Position numbers and translations under genes: made by a program. From assembly GCA_029718625.1 (NCBI GenBank), contig CM056379.1, positions 57,749,626 through 57,813,625 on the forward strand: a stretch of 64,000 nucleotides of DNA. The letters run 5' to 3'. The notes beneath the pieces are model-generated. The model saw nothing but the letters and a program-made list of their open reading frames with translations, had not been told where the DNA came from and did no database searches. Below, piece by piece: positions 14,101 to 52,990 of the stretch. Each line of letters starts with the position of its first letter. Positions within the stretch are counted from its first letter, which is position 1. The DNA comes from Synaphobranchus kaupii. Its lineage: Eukaryota; Chordata; Actinopteri; Anguilliformes; Synaphobranchidae.

Positions 14101-17100
14101 ACAGCCCATTACTTGAAATGTTCTAAGGCATTTCAGCACACAGTTTTACATCTGGTATGGCACTTGTGGAAGAATTTCACAGATTGTCTTCTCTCTTGCA
14201 GAAAATAACAAAGTTCAAGATGATGTATTTAAAGTGTTTTTCTGTATGCGTATTGTTTTCTTGTCAGCACCTGACATTCCAGGAGTGCTGCCAAATATGA
14301 GAACTCCTATATTTTATCAGTTCCCTTAGAAAGAAAGAGAAAGAAGAAACTGTTATTAACATTAATCCGGGCCTCATCCCTTTCTTCCTATAAACTGTGT
14401 ATTCTCAGAGAACGGTAGACTGCCTACCCTTCTCTCCATGATATCATGTATTAAAACTTGACCTTTATTGAAGTCTCTGCATAGAACTGAATTATTTCTT
14501 CGACAGCACTGAATGTGCTTCCTCTTCGTACAATGTGTCAGTGCCATTTTAGTGTCAAGTATTGAAACGTTCAAACATTTAGCCTATAGTTTTAGATATA
14601 CCCAGGTGTGTGCACAATTACAATGAAGCTGTGTTGTCTTACCAATTTCTGCACAAAATGATTTCATAGAATGTTCCAAGACACTCCGATTTTGCTGCAC
14701 TCCTCATGCTGACGTCCAGCACATAAATTGGATTCAATATTTGGATAGGATGCCATACCATAACTTACCATTGCCTATTCACACATAATACATTCTGTAA
14801 TACTGGAATGCCCTAGTTCTCTAAATGTACAAATGAAGTGACTCTAAGATGATCGATCTGATGTTTCAATGGTTTTCTAACCATTTCCCATTGTTGAGAG
14901 GCAGAACATTCTAAAACCATACACAATAGCTGATTTTATTAAATTAAGCATCATGTTTTACACTACAGTATATAGAGGTGATAAGTAATCCTGCCTTGAG
15001 TCACACCCTTTCCGAAAATGAATTCCCTTTTTTAATATTTAAGCACAACCCATTCTCCTCAGTATACTTGGTCAAAGCCTTTATGTACTGACATACCAAA
15101 TGAAAGATGGGCTTGGGAAAAGGGCTGAGGGCTAGATATTGCTAGTAACTTAATATTTATAATTAATATTACTAATCTGTATGCAGCTAGACTACAACTT
15201 GGGTATCAACAGATTGCTCTACATCATGGGTTTTCATCATCCCTTCAACCATCCTAGAGGAAGGTTTATTAATCACTTATCACAAGATCGTTCATCGCTT
15301 CCATGAGAGGATGTGAGTGTCTGACCTGCAATCTCCTCTCCACAATGTCATACTGCCTCCTTGGTTTCGGGACTTTCTTCTCCAGCTCTATGGCATTCTC
15401 CTTTGAGGACATGATGGCCGTGGCGTCCAGGTTGGCACAGATCTGCCAAGCAGATTGTTGTAATGGCTTTCATAGACTGAATCGTACTAAGCATCTGTAC
15501 AACTGGAGATGGCTCTCAGTGCTGTTCTAAGTGACTATGACACACTGCCACCAGTTTAGGATTTTCACTTATAGCTGAGACAGAATGCCCCAGTGAGTGC
15601 CCCTGCCAATGTTAGCACACAAGGGGAAAATCTCTCACCCCAGACAGGGCACATACAGTGCATCCGGAAAGTATTCACAGCGCTTCACTTTTTCCACATT
15701 TTGTTGTTACAGCCTTATTCCAAAATTGATTAAATTAATTTTTTCCCTCAAAATTCTACACACAACACCCCATAATGACAATGTGAAAAAAGTTTTTTTG
15801 AGATTTTTGCAAATTTATTAAAAATAAAAAAATAAAATTTCTCATTTACATAAGTATTCATACCCTTTGCTTTAACGTATTTTTAAAGTATCATATTTCA
15901 TATTTGGTCGCATATCCTTTACATGCTGTTACTTCCTGAAGTCTGTGACCATCAACATCAAAAAACTGTCGATATCTTATTTTCAGGTACTGTTACAAGC
16001 GATACTATAACCTCTCTGCATTTGAATGGATCTCTATGGAAATTGGGGGGTGAGACTAGATTCAGCTGTAAATTACACTGGTACAGTATTGAACACATGG
16101 CTGGCTAAATGGCTGTAAGTTATCAAGGGTCTGAGCTATCAAACGAGCTCCAAACCATCACTCTGTTGCCAGATATGGAGTAGATGTGGATGGATCACTG
16201 CAAGGGTTATTTCTCCGGACTCATTTTCCTATAGAACTCTATGGGGAAAAAAGTCAGGAGAAACAACCCTTAAAGTTAAAGCAAAGGGTATGAATACTTA
16301 TGTAAATGAGAAATTTTAGTTTTTTATTTTTAATAAATTTGCAAAAATCTCAAAAAAACTTTTTTCACATTGTCATTATGGGGTGTTGTGTGTAGAATTT
16401 TGAGGGAAAAAATGAATTTAATCAATTTTGGAATAAGGCTGTAACAGAACAAAATGTGGAAAAAGTGAAGCGCTGTGAATACTTTCCGGATGCACTGTAT
16501 ATGCATCAAAAATACCATTACAAGCACTAATATTTGACCAAGTACTCCATTAGCCTTTAATCATGGTCAATATTGCGGGGAAGCCACATGCAATACAAAC
16601 TGTGAATATGCATGAAAACAGTACTATTCAGGTGAGTAGACTATGTGACGGTATCCAAAATTTGGACATTCCATTCAGGGATCACAGAGTACACCAGAAA
16701 GACTTGCGTACTGCTAAACAGTGCACAGTAGAAACAGCACACTTCAGCCAGTGCACTGTACGCAGGGGACAGGGCGCAGTAGATAGGTCTCTGATTCGGA
16801 CACAGCCTAGGACAGTATAAAAAGTGCTTGGCCTCACCTGCATCACATGAGTCACAGCCTTTTCGAGAGTCCGTGCACCCCCTGTCCCAGGAGAGGCAGT
16901 GAGGCCAAGCACTTGAGGCAGTCCTGCTTTTCCATCTAGCTTGTGCTCCACATAGCGTTCCATGATTTTGTTGTATACACCTTCCTTTTGGGTGTGGTGA
17001 CACTCATCAATGATAAGCAAAGAGAAGTCTAATATAAGGATGGGGAAAACACACAAGTTATGGAAACGTTATACAGTGCCGGCCACTATTATTGGCACCC

Positions 17101-19569
17101 CTGGTAAAGAGGGTGATAAAAAATTCAGCGTTTGGTGAATTAGTTTAATCTTACACTGAAAAAATTAGAACAATCCAACCTTTAATTGAAGTAAATTTAT
17201 TCTGAGAAAAAAAAAAAAAATCCCTCATCAAGAAATGATTATTTTTAACAAAACCACATGTGCCACAATTATTGGCACCCCCGCATTTATATATAGAATA
17301 AAGTAATCATTTTAAATATTTGGTTGCATATCATTTGCATGCCATGACTTCCTGATGTCTGTGACCCAACAACATCAAAAGATTCTTGATATCTTATTTT
17401 CTGGTACTCTTACAAGCGATACTATAACGTCTCTGCATTTGAATGGATCTCTATGGGAATTGGGGGGTGGGACTAGATTTAGCTGTAAATTACACTGGAA
17501 CAGTATGGGACACATGGTTGGCTAAATGGCCCTAAGTCATCTAAGGGCTCTAAGGGTCTGACGTATCAAACAAGCATTAAACCATCACTCTGCTGCCAGA
17601 AATACAGTAGATATGGATGGATAACTTGAAGGGTTTCTTCTCCTGACTTATTTTTCCATAGAGTTCAATAGGAAAATTTGTCAGGAGAAACAACCCTTAA
17701 AGTGATCCATCCATATCTACTGCATATCTGGCATCAGAGTGATGGTTTGAGGCTCGTTTGATACCTCAGACTCTTGATGACTTACAGCCATTTTACCAAC
17801 CATGTGTATTCCATACTGTTCCAGCATAATTTACAGCTAAATCTAGTCCCACCCCCCAATTCCCATAGAGATCCATTCAAATGCAGATAAGTTATAGCAT
17901 CGATTGTAAGAGTACCAGACAATAAGATGTTGTTGGGTCAGACATCAGGAAGTCATGGCATGCAAAGGATATGCGGCCAAATATTAAAAATGATTACTTT
18001 ATTCTATATATAAATGCAGGGGTGCTAATAATTGTGGCACACATGGTTTTGTTAAAAATAATTATTTCTTGATGACGGATTTTTTTTTCCTGTAATGTGA
18101 GATTAAGCTAATTCACCAAATGGTGAATTTTTTATAACCCTTTTTACTCATCTTTACCAGGGGTGCCAATAATAGTGGCTGGCACTGTAAATACAGAACA
18201 TTTTGACAAGGCAGAAATATGAATAATATGTTTATTGTTAACAAATAAAAGCAGACAAAATAGAGCGATGGTTTGGCGTAAATTCTCATACATTCAAGTT
18301 AAAAACGATTTCCATAAACAATTACAGAGAATGAAAACTAAACAAAGCCGATAGCTAAAATAATATTCTTATTAACTGACCTATTTGCACTAAGAAAATC
18401 CAAAATGTGAAGAGGGTATACATATCTATGAAATGCAAATCCTAATTGATGACACTTTTTTGGGTAAAAAAATAAAGGAAACTGAAATTGAAACTCACAC
18501 AAATAGTGTGTGCTGCCCATTACCATACGGTACGAGAGCCCAAAGATCAAATACTGTTTATTATTCTTGTTGAGTAAGTGTCTTGCGAATCCTACTCCAA
18601 GCCAGGATCTGAGGTTTTGAACAGAAGCCCTGATGCCCAGCTGGACCATAGAAGTTGTAATATACTGGATGATTAGTCTTAATTATATGAAATAATGAGG
18701 TCTCTAGATAGCGGGTAACTCGCTTGCTTTATTACAACTCCCAGACTACCACACTACAATACATTTCTGGTATCTAACTGAGGTCACCTTATGCCCACTA
18801 GATGGCGTAAGCTTTACAAATAAGATGTTGTACAGCTATGCAGGTATACAGGATCAATATACTACTGCAGTGACATGCCTTGATATAACACCGTACCTGT
18901 CAGCTTCACATGCTTCTCCTCCTCAGTGCTCCTCAGGCCATTCTCAAGGATTTGGGCGGTGCAGATGACCACATCCGTGTCATGCACCACATTAGCGAAA
19001 AAGTCCTTCTGGGCGCAGTCACCACTGAGGTTCGTCACTTTGTAAGTCTTTCCCAGGAAGGGATGGAACTCATTGGAGTAGTGCTGGTCCACCAGGTGGA
19101 CCTAGACAACAGGAGATGTAAAACCAGTACATCAAAACCATCCAAGTAAGAATCATCCGATTTGAGATGGAGTAAGGATTGCTCCCAAAAAGAGTACATG
19201 CTGCAATTCTGCCACAAATCAGGCAATTGACAATAACAGCAAGAATGTTTGCACAATAAACGCGATGCATACAACTATGACATGACTACAACTACGTTTG
19301 TATAATTAAAATCCAAAAAGAGCTTTAAAAAGCCCCAGCCCTAGGTATGCGGCATATAAAGGAATGTATCCAACTTATACTTACAGATTTACCTTGTTTA
19401 CCAGGACAGCCACCTTGGCCTGGGGTTTGGTCTCCAAGTGTCTCTTGGTGACATAGACGGCGGCGCGGATCTTCCCTCCTCCCGTTGGCAGCCAGATAAT
19501 GATGTTCCTACCCTCCAAGGCTGGCTGTACCACCTCCTTCTGGTAGTCACGTAGCACAATCTCTGCCAT
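1933..19569 (-). CDS. dhx58: LGP2, RIG-I-like receptor dsRNA helicase (3'-partial, 9 coding exons)
   Basis: Cytoplasmic RIG-I-like receptor without CARD domains; it binds dsRNA and modulates MDA5 and RIG-I signalling. Spliced CDS (minus strand): 19569-19393, 19101-18897, 17028-16838, 15442-15326, 13859-13733, 10194-10003, 9642-9392, 3250-2939, 2123-1933. All junctions are GT-AG and phase-compatible, giving 587 codons plus two bases. Visible motifs: Walker A at residues 28-35 (PTGGGKIR, with Ile where the family has Thr), DECH box 135-138, TAS 171-173, motif [13 protein letters not shown] near 440-451, motif VI QASGRAR at 470-476, and the first zinc-binding Cys pair of the C-terminal domain (Cys559, Cys562). 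The family is about 680 residues, so about 90 C-terminal residues lie beyond the left edge. The ISRE upstream fits an interferon-stimulated gene. Very confident of identity; the dhx58 rather than rigi/ifih1 assignment rests on the CARD-less start at the helicase domain and on the neighbours. Confidence 0.95.
2362..2796. mobile_element. hAT-type palindromic MITE in dhx58 intron 8
   Basis: Ends TAGGGCAGGGCGATATACC and its near reverse complement GGTATATCGCCCAGCCCTA. The arms stay complementary inward (TCAATACCCCAC...), and a second, tighter hairpin lies around 2530-2660. No ORF. Flanks share CCAGA, a degraded target duplication. Confidence 0.6.
2939..3250 (-). CDS. dhx58: dhx58 coding exon 8 (motifs V and VI)
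   Basis: 104 codons, acceptor TATGTAG, donor CGG|GTGAGT. Contains motif V ([11 protein letters not shown]), [13 protein letters not shown] and motif VI QxxGRxR as QASGRAR. The arginine-finger residues are present. Confidence 0.95.
3598..5128 (+). mobile_element. Tc1-like transposon, full length, copy 1
   Basis: 1531 bp flanked by TA on both sides (3596-3597, 5129-5130). The ~45-bp terminal inverted repeats begin CACTACTCACAAAAAGTTAG. It lies in dhx58 intron 7, opposite to the gene. It differs from the copy at 32064 at roughly twenty positions by eye, implying a recently active family. Confidence 0.93.
3896..4924 (+). CDS. Tc1/mariner transposase, intact, DD34E
   Basis: 342 aa from the internal ATG at 3896 ([12 protein letters not shown]), the usual length for the family; an upstream in-frame ATG at 3812 would add 28 atypical residues. 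It cuts and pastes the element at TA. N-terminal paired-like helix-turn-helix regions are about 1-110 ([30 protein letters not shown]), with a GRP hook-like motif at 59-61. The DDE triad is Asp154 (FSDESRF), Asp244 (FMDDNAPAH) and Glu279 (NPIENLW), with 34 residues between the last two. No stop or frameshift. Confidence 0.92.
   Translation: MRPRRHLTIDQQYLAIARLQTGCSQREVATELRVSQSVISRLQQRYRETGRVTERHRSGRPLATSHTDDRFIVNSALRNRMMNATQLQAHLREVRGTQVSRQTIRNRLHQRGLRARRPARVPDHTTRHRRHRLAWAREHLRWTRDQWASVLFSDESRFTLSRNDGSKRCWRRQGERYASATVVTRRPFGGGGVTVWAGVSSQYRTALHFVNGTVTSPYYLNNIINPVIVPLHEQHRPNFIFMDDNAPAHRGRIIRERLLETGVPQMEWPALSPDLNPIENLWNQLTHRVEAHNSVPQNLNDLRATLQEEWDAMPQQTISRLVNSMRRRCKAVIDAQGHMTSY
5131..5878. other. 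dhx58 intron 7 stretch, no recognised element
   Basis: A degenerate short repeat (AATGCCTCTTCAATATA, three to four copies, 5140-5230) follows the transposon; otherwise nothing recognised. Confidence 0.4.
5879..6667. mobile_element. MITE with GGCTGTGTCCGAAT ends
   Basis: Left end GGCTGTGTCCGAAT, right end ATTCGGACACGGCC; internal inverted segments include CCGGGGTTTTG/CGAAACCCCGG. A second GGCTGTGTCTGAAT at 6151 suggests a nested or recombined copy. Another right end of the family is at about 16787-16809. No clear target duplication. Confidence 0.5.
7484..7700. mobile_element. fragment of a TA-flanked DNA transposon
   Basis: TA followed by CAAACCTCAATTCCAAAAAA and a second TTCCAAAAAAGTTGGGACAG at about 7677-7697. 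The motif resembles a common fish Tc1-type end. The opposite end was not found. Confidence 0.35.
8885..8994 (-). mobile_element. Harbinger-type terminal fragment
   Basis: On the minus strand it begins GGGCTCTATCTTGGCGATC, a PIF/Harbinger-like fish terminus. It abuts a copy of the fold-back module at 8995. Confidence 0.4.
8995..9265 (+). repeat. fold-back module copy 1 (single arm)
   Basis: Runs from CTTATTTCCAGGTACTCTTAC through CTGTAAATTACACTGGAA to GTCAGGAGAAAC. Shared with 15888, 17310, 25233, 42005, 42585 and 57243. No Tc1 terminal repeat is seen at this copy. Confidence 0.7.
9392..9642 (-). CDS. dhx58: dhx58 coding exon 7 (motif IV)
   Basis: 251 nt, acceptor TTCTGCAG, donor CAG|GTATCC. 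Encodes [27 protein letters not shown] (motif IV) and the TGAGN turn of the second RecA-like lobe. Confidence 0.95.
10003..10194 (-). CDS. dhx58: dhx58 coding exon 6 (Hel2i/pincer)
   Basis: 192 nt, acceptor TTCACCAG, donor G|GTAAGG. Contains [17 protein letters not shown], strongly LGP2-like. Confidence 0.94.
11532..11906. mobile_element. TTAA-flanked MITE
   Basis: TTAAATGTGCAGTAGGCAAG on the left and CTTGCCTACTGCAGCTTTAA on the right: inverted ends with TTAA at both borders (piggyBac- or Kolobok-like targeting). About 375 bp, no ORF. Confidence 0.65.
11951..12125. repeat. short tandem repeat, ~72-80-bp unit, 3 copies
   Basis: GAACARCCATCATCATTAG recurs at 11951, 12031 and 12103, followed by related GTGCCTATA-like sequence. 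Confidence 0.6.
12374..13107. mobile_element. hAT MITE, family A copy 1
   Basis: 734 bp. Ends CAGGGGTTCCCAAACCGG and the complement CCGGTTTGGGAACCCCTG; long, nearly complementary arms. Perfect 8-bp target duplication GTCTAGAC (12366-12373, 13108-13115). In dhx58 intron 5. Confidence 0.9.
13733..13859 (-). CDS. dhx58: dhx58 coding exon 5 (Hel2i)
   Basis: 127 nt, acceptor CCTAG, donor G|GTGAGG. Encodes [17 protein letters not shown] through VVLLHKK. This is the DPFG segment that opens the family's insertion domain. Confidence 0.92.
13860..15325. other. dhx58 intron 4, no recognised element
   Basis: About 1.5 kb of unique-looking AT-rich sequence on both strands; no exon or transposon end recognised. 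Confidence 0.4.
15326..15442 (-). CDS. dhx58: dhx58 coding exon 4 (Hel2i insert)
   Basis: 39 codons from [11 protein letters not shown] to DIVERRLQ; donor CAG|GTCAGA. Corresponds to the start of the helical insertion domain between the two RecA lobes. Confidence 0.92.
15656..16497. mobile_element. non-autonomous Tc1-like element, TIR family CAGTGCATCCGG
   Basis: 842 bp flanked by TA (15654-15655, 16498-16499). Long inverted arms of about 220 bp (CAGTGCATCCGGAAAGTATT). Between the arms is one arm of the fold-back module (15888-16275). No transposase. In dhx58 intron 3. Confidence 0.88.
15888..16275 (+). repeat. fold-back module copy 2 (single arm)
   Basis: Begins near TTTCATATTTGGTCGCATAT, includes TGAATGGATCTCTATGG, and ends GGAGAAACAACCCTTAAAG. 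Both junctions with the host element lie next to TTAA. Confidence 0.75.
16838..17028 (-). CDS. dhx58: dhx58 coding exon 3 (DECH box)
   Basis: 191 nt, acceptor TATTAG, donor CAG|GTGAGG. Encodes [20 protein letters not shown] through VTHVMQ. Walker B (DECH) and the TASPGTGG motif III are intact. Confidence 0.95.
17074..18187. mobile_element. 1.1-kb fold-back Tc1-like element, TIR family CAGTGCCGGCC
   Basis: 1114 bp with TA at 17072-17073 and 18188-18189. The whole element is one inverted repeat: two arms of about 550 bp, roughly 90% complementary by eye, centre near 17660. The outer ~220 bp are Tc1-type (CAGTGCCGGCCACTATTATT); the inner part is the module in both orientations. In dhx58 intron 2. 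Confidence 0.9.
18795..18807 (+). promoter_or_regulatory. CTCF-like core in dhx58 intron 2
   Basis: CCACTAGATGGCG fits the CTCF core CCASYAGRKGGCR completely. It lies about 90 bp downstream (in gene direction) of dhx58 exon 2. Occupancy is inference. Confidence 0.4.
18897..19101 (-). CDS. dhx58: dhx58 coding exon 2 (motifs Ia-Ib region)
   Basis: Begins [12 protein letters not shown] after a CTAG acceptor and ends KLT plus one base before GTACGG. 205 nt; contains [13 protein letters not shown], the conserved TAQ(I/L) helicase segment. Confidence 0.94.
19393..19569 (-). CDS. dhx58: dhx58 coding exon 1 (start codon, Walker A)
   Basis: 59 codons starting [10 protein letters not shown] at 19569. 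It holds the Q-motif region and motif I. The exon continues into 5'UTR to an acceptor (ACCACAG) just before 19573. The donor is AAG|GTAAAT at 19393/19392. Codon 34 in the P-loop reads ATC (Ile). Confidence 0.95.
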
Positions 19570-20215
19570 CTCACTGTGGTATAGTTACTTTACTTGGGCT
19601 CTTCAACAGAGATACAAAAAGGTCCACATTCAATCCACATTCTTTCCCTCTCCACCCAGTCTGTAGCTGAAATTCCAATATCTCAAAAATACATGTGGAT
19701 ACACAGTAATGCACAGCAAGTAGCATAGACTCTGTAGTTTGTTTAAATGGTGAGATCACCTTTAATTTTATCTGAAGCACTATCAGACCATTCATAATTT
19801 TGAAGCCAAAATTAAGTACTGTGCATCTGCAACACAGATCTAGACTCTAGTCTAGAGTCTACAGCACAATTGGCTCTATAAGAATTAGCTAGTTGACAGA
19901 AGCACATAAAGAAACCACGAAAACCAGCTATAAGAGTATGACATTTCAATATATCAAATTTAAGGTAATTTCCAATAGATTCAACAGTGATGAGACATTA
20001 AGCATTGTTGTAAACTATCAATAATAAAACTCTGGGATTGCCATAGCAGAACAATGTCACTTTCAAAACTAAACAAAAAAACTAGTGCAAATACATAAAG
20101 CAGTGTCTTCATTGAAACAAACTTACCTGGCTTTGCACAGAAGTTCTGATGAACACTCAATGTAAACTGAAATGATCACTGCTCTGGTTCTCCGACGTTT
20201 GTAAGCAATTCTTAT
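19570..20215 (-). other. dhx58: dhx58 5' non-coding exon and first intron
   Basis: A good donor CCAG|GTAAGT at 20127/20126 and the acceptor ACCACAG at 19574 define an untranslated first exon ending at 20127 and an intron of about 550 bp. The transcription start is not visible; it is placed between the ISRE and the donor by inference. Confidence 0.55.
20163..20173 (-). promoter_or_regulatory. second ISRE-like half site in dhx58 5' exon
   Basis: Plus-strand AAACTGAAAT resembles one IRF-binding half of an ISRE. It lies about 80 bp from the stronger site and within or just upstream of the presumed 5'UTR. Confidence 0.35.
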
Positions 20216-20244
20216 TGTACTTCCAGCATACCAGCTGACTGACC

Positions 20245-20261
20245 AGAAACGAAACTGAAAG
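20245..20261 (+). promoter_or_regulatory. ISRE upstream of dhx58
   Basis: AGAAACGAAACTGAAAG contains GAAANNGAAAG plus an additional GAAA one base away, a very good match to the interferon-stimulated response element bound by ISGF3/IRFs. It sits about 120 bp upstream of the first-exon donor, where the dhx58 core promoter is expected. LGP2 is a known interferon-stimulated gene, so site and gene agree. Confidence 0.75.
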
Positions 20262-20284
20262 AACAGTAATAAAAGAGAAGGGCC

Positions 20285-20296
20285 CCACTAGGGGGA
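20285..20296 (+). promoter_or_regulatory. CTCF-like core near dhx58 promoter
   Basis: CCACTAGGGGGA matches the CTCF core CCASYAGRKGGC at all but the last base. It lies between the dhx58 5' end and the presumed end of kat2a. Sequence match only. Confidence 0.35.
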
Positions 20297-20810
20297 TACT
20301 GAACAACCGTCCACACTGACACCAGTGAAACTTGTCAAAGCTTTGTGTACCGAGGCCAACCCCCTTGAGAGGAACTCTATGTAAATTCAGCACCCGACAT
20401 CAGGAAATGGAAACCAAGACACAACGTCAAACAATTCTCCGTGTTGTTTGAATTAGAGATCTTCCAATACTTCCACCCCTCCATATAGATTGTAGTACAA
20501 ATTACTGCTATTGATCACTGTTAAAGTATATTGTTATAGGACAGAATGTATCCACATACCTACTTATTTTAAATGTTTTTTTTTTTTTTTTACAGCTCTT
20601 AAACAATTATTCAAGCTGGCATGCAGAATGTCGTATTAGTTTCATGACGGAAGCTAAGAGAAAACTTGAGATCTTGTAAATCACTGTCCAGGTTCAATGT
20701 GATATTTTAACTAGTGCATTATCATTACAGTCCCAACACACTCAAAATAACCAATATGTAATATGGACTCCATTTACTGTGAAACACATTCACTTTCATA
20801 CAAAAACATT

Positions 20811-22879
20811 TTTATTTGAAGCATTAATAAGATGGGACAGTTTTCTGATGGTTCATGAGCAGCTCAAAATAAATTGTTAAAAACTTTCCCATTTAATAAA
20901 GACAATGGCCCCAACTTTGCTTGTGAGTAAATGAGGCATGGGTCGCAGGTGCGAAAGCAAGGTTCAGTGACAAAGAACAGTCTTGGATAGCAACTCAGAT
21001 GTCATTGTAGCATATAAAAGCCTGTCCCCATTCAAGTACACAATAGAAGGGCCCAAAACAATGCAGGTGAAATATATTTTTTTTAAAACAAGAGTGTAAT
21101 ACCCAACACATTATTTGATCAAACTAAAAATAGATAAATATCTGTTTACATATCCAGATGTCAAGAAATAACAGCAAATGCAATTCTGTGAAGCTGACTG
21201 GCAGTTTTAACACAATAACAATATAACCATTTATGACATGCTTATACCTACCGCTTTCATGGATAACGGCATGCATTTTGAAACACATTTGCGGTTTACT
21301 GTCGAGTGGGGAATTATAGCCAATTCTTAGTTTGTGCGTCTGTCTACATCCCGACACAATGGCCACTGGAAAAGTTGCAGTTGCAGTTACTGTATTGTTC
21401 AAATTAATGGTGCGGGGTTCAACCTTTCGGTGGCAAATTAGTCCTGGTGAACAGGAAGGTAGCCCCACTTATTTTAGGCTGTGTTTAAAAAGAAACCTTG
21501 ATTTCATAACCAACACACAGTCGCAACAACACAATAACTAACACATTGTAAATACATAAACAAAATTAATATGGATCTGCGCACATCAAGGGGAAGGCCA
21601 TTTAACTGGTCAGTAAAAACTCAGAATACACTCTACAGTACATGTTCTTTTTAAACCTTTACGGATACTGCAAAACCAATTCACAACTCCACAAACAGCC
21701 ATTCAGAGAGAAGTGGTCCTTCAACAAAATACAAAACCGAAAGAAATAACAGATGGGCTGAAGGTCCATGAAGGTTTTAAATACTAATTAGGTTTTACAG
21801 TTTAGCTTGCATCTTGTAATTATCTTTAATGATTTTAAAGTCAATGCATTGGTGAGAAATAAGCTCAATAAAAAAGGTATTCTGCTCATTCCTCAGTAGT
21901 CCTGCTTGCAACATAATTACTTTCTGTCCTTGACAAAGCAACATTTCGGGGTACCAAGGATTTGATGAGATTTTAAAAAAATGTATGTCACAATGTGAAA
22001 TGTTGCATGTGATCACATTGTGTCCTACATAACAGGGCACAGCATGGTGTAAAAAGAAAGTTTTGTTCTTGATGAGTCCAAACTTCACCAGCCGAGGCGT
22101 AATGCAGAATGTTACGAAGACTTCTTGCATCCTCTACTCTAGTATTCTTTGTTCCCAATACTACAAGAATACCATCGAAACCATTACTGAATCAAGCACA
22201 TTTAGCCTGTTCACGTAGATATCTACAGTATGCATACATACAGTCTGACAGCAGATGCCAAATTGATCTATGCTTCAAGTAACAGCTCTTTGCATTACGC
22301 ATCAAGTATGTACACTTATCCTATTTAACAGAACCCTGTTTTTAAATGTCTTGGGTCCCCGGCTCAGTGGTAGACAACCCGCATTTGTCGTCGATGACAA
22401 GAGGATTAACCTTCAACGGACATGCAACAGGTGCCAGTCAGCAAGGCTCATCATTGTGTGTCAAAGGGGGTCAACATTAGAATATAACATGTCGCAATGC
22501 ACAATATGCAGGGTGTTTACCTATACTGGAGGTGCAAACAAATGACATATGAAGTGGTGGGGGGGGGGGGGGGGGGGGCACAATAGTCTTTAGTTTCTTA
22601 TGCCACTCAAATCAAAACAATAACGTCTCCTTTACAGATTGAAATTGCCCATCAGTCACACAAAGCGAAAGGATGTCATTCCTTTTGAGCTTCAAAGTTT
22701 TTATTTTTCTTTTCCTTCCCCTTACAGCTCATTCTGTGGCACCTAATGGGATCTGTAAACCAAATGATCAGTTACGCAGTTCTCTTGGACCCAGCCGCCT
22801 CCTCCAGCTCCTCGCTCTGCTGCCTTTTGCCGTTTCTTTCTTTTTTTTTTTCTTTCCTCCTGTTGGCGGTACCTGGGCC
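20811..22879 (-). other. kat2a: probable kat2a 3'UTR with candidate poly(A) signal
   Basis: No coding exon follows the kat2a stop codon at 22880. Reading on, the segment is largely free of recognisable transposons. Its last part carries AATAAA on the minus strand (TTTATT at 20811-20816), about 400 bp before the dhx58 ISRE. A run of about 20 G on the plus strand lies at 22558-22578. The UTR extent is inferred; an earlier, non-canonical poly(A) site cannot be excluded. Confidence 0.4.
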
Positions 22880-52818
<29,939 letters not shown>

Positions 52819-52990
52819 TCTATCAGCCGCCACTACTCCACGCAGTAAAGTTTATTCGGGCTTTCGCCTTCCTTGCTGAAAATAAAAGAACTCGCATGCG
52901 TCAAAGAAGAGCATTTTGGGTGTTGTAGTGTTCAACTTTCGCCCAAAACCCTTCACGAATCGTTGGCGGTCACAACGTCATCGATATAAA
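52819..52990 (-). promoter_or_regulatory. kat2a: kat2a promoter/5'UTR region
   Basis: GC-richer stretch immediately upstream of the kat2a ATG. Minus-strand ACTACAACACCCAAAATGC at 52929-52911 resembles the ZNF143/THAP11-type element (ACTACAAYTCCCAGVATGC) with a few mismatches. No TATA box is seen. The transcription start is not determined. Confidence 0.45.

Noticed and set aside
52819..52833. kat2a start five codons upstream
   Set aside because: That codon is GTG; the ATG at 52818 has a good context and matches the family N-terminus.
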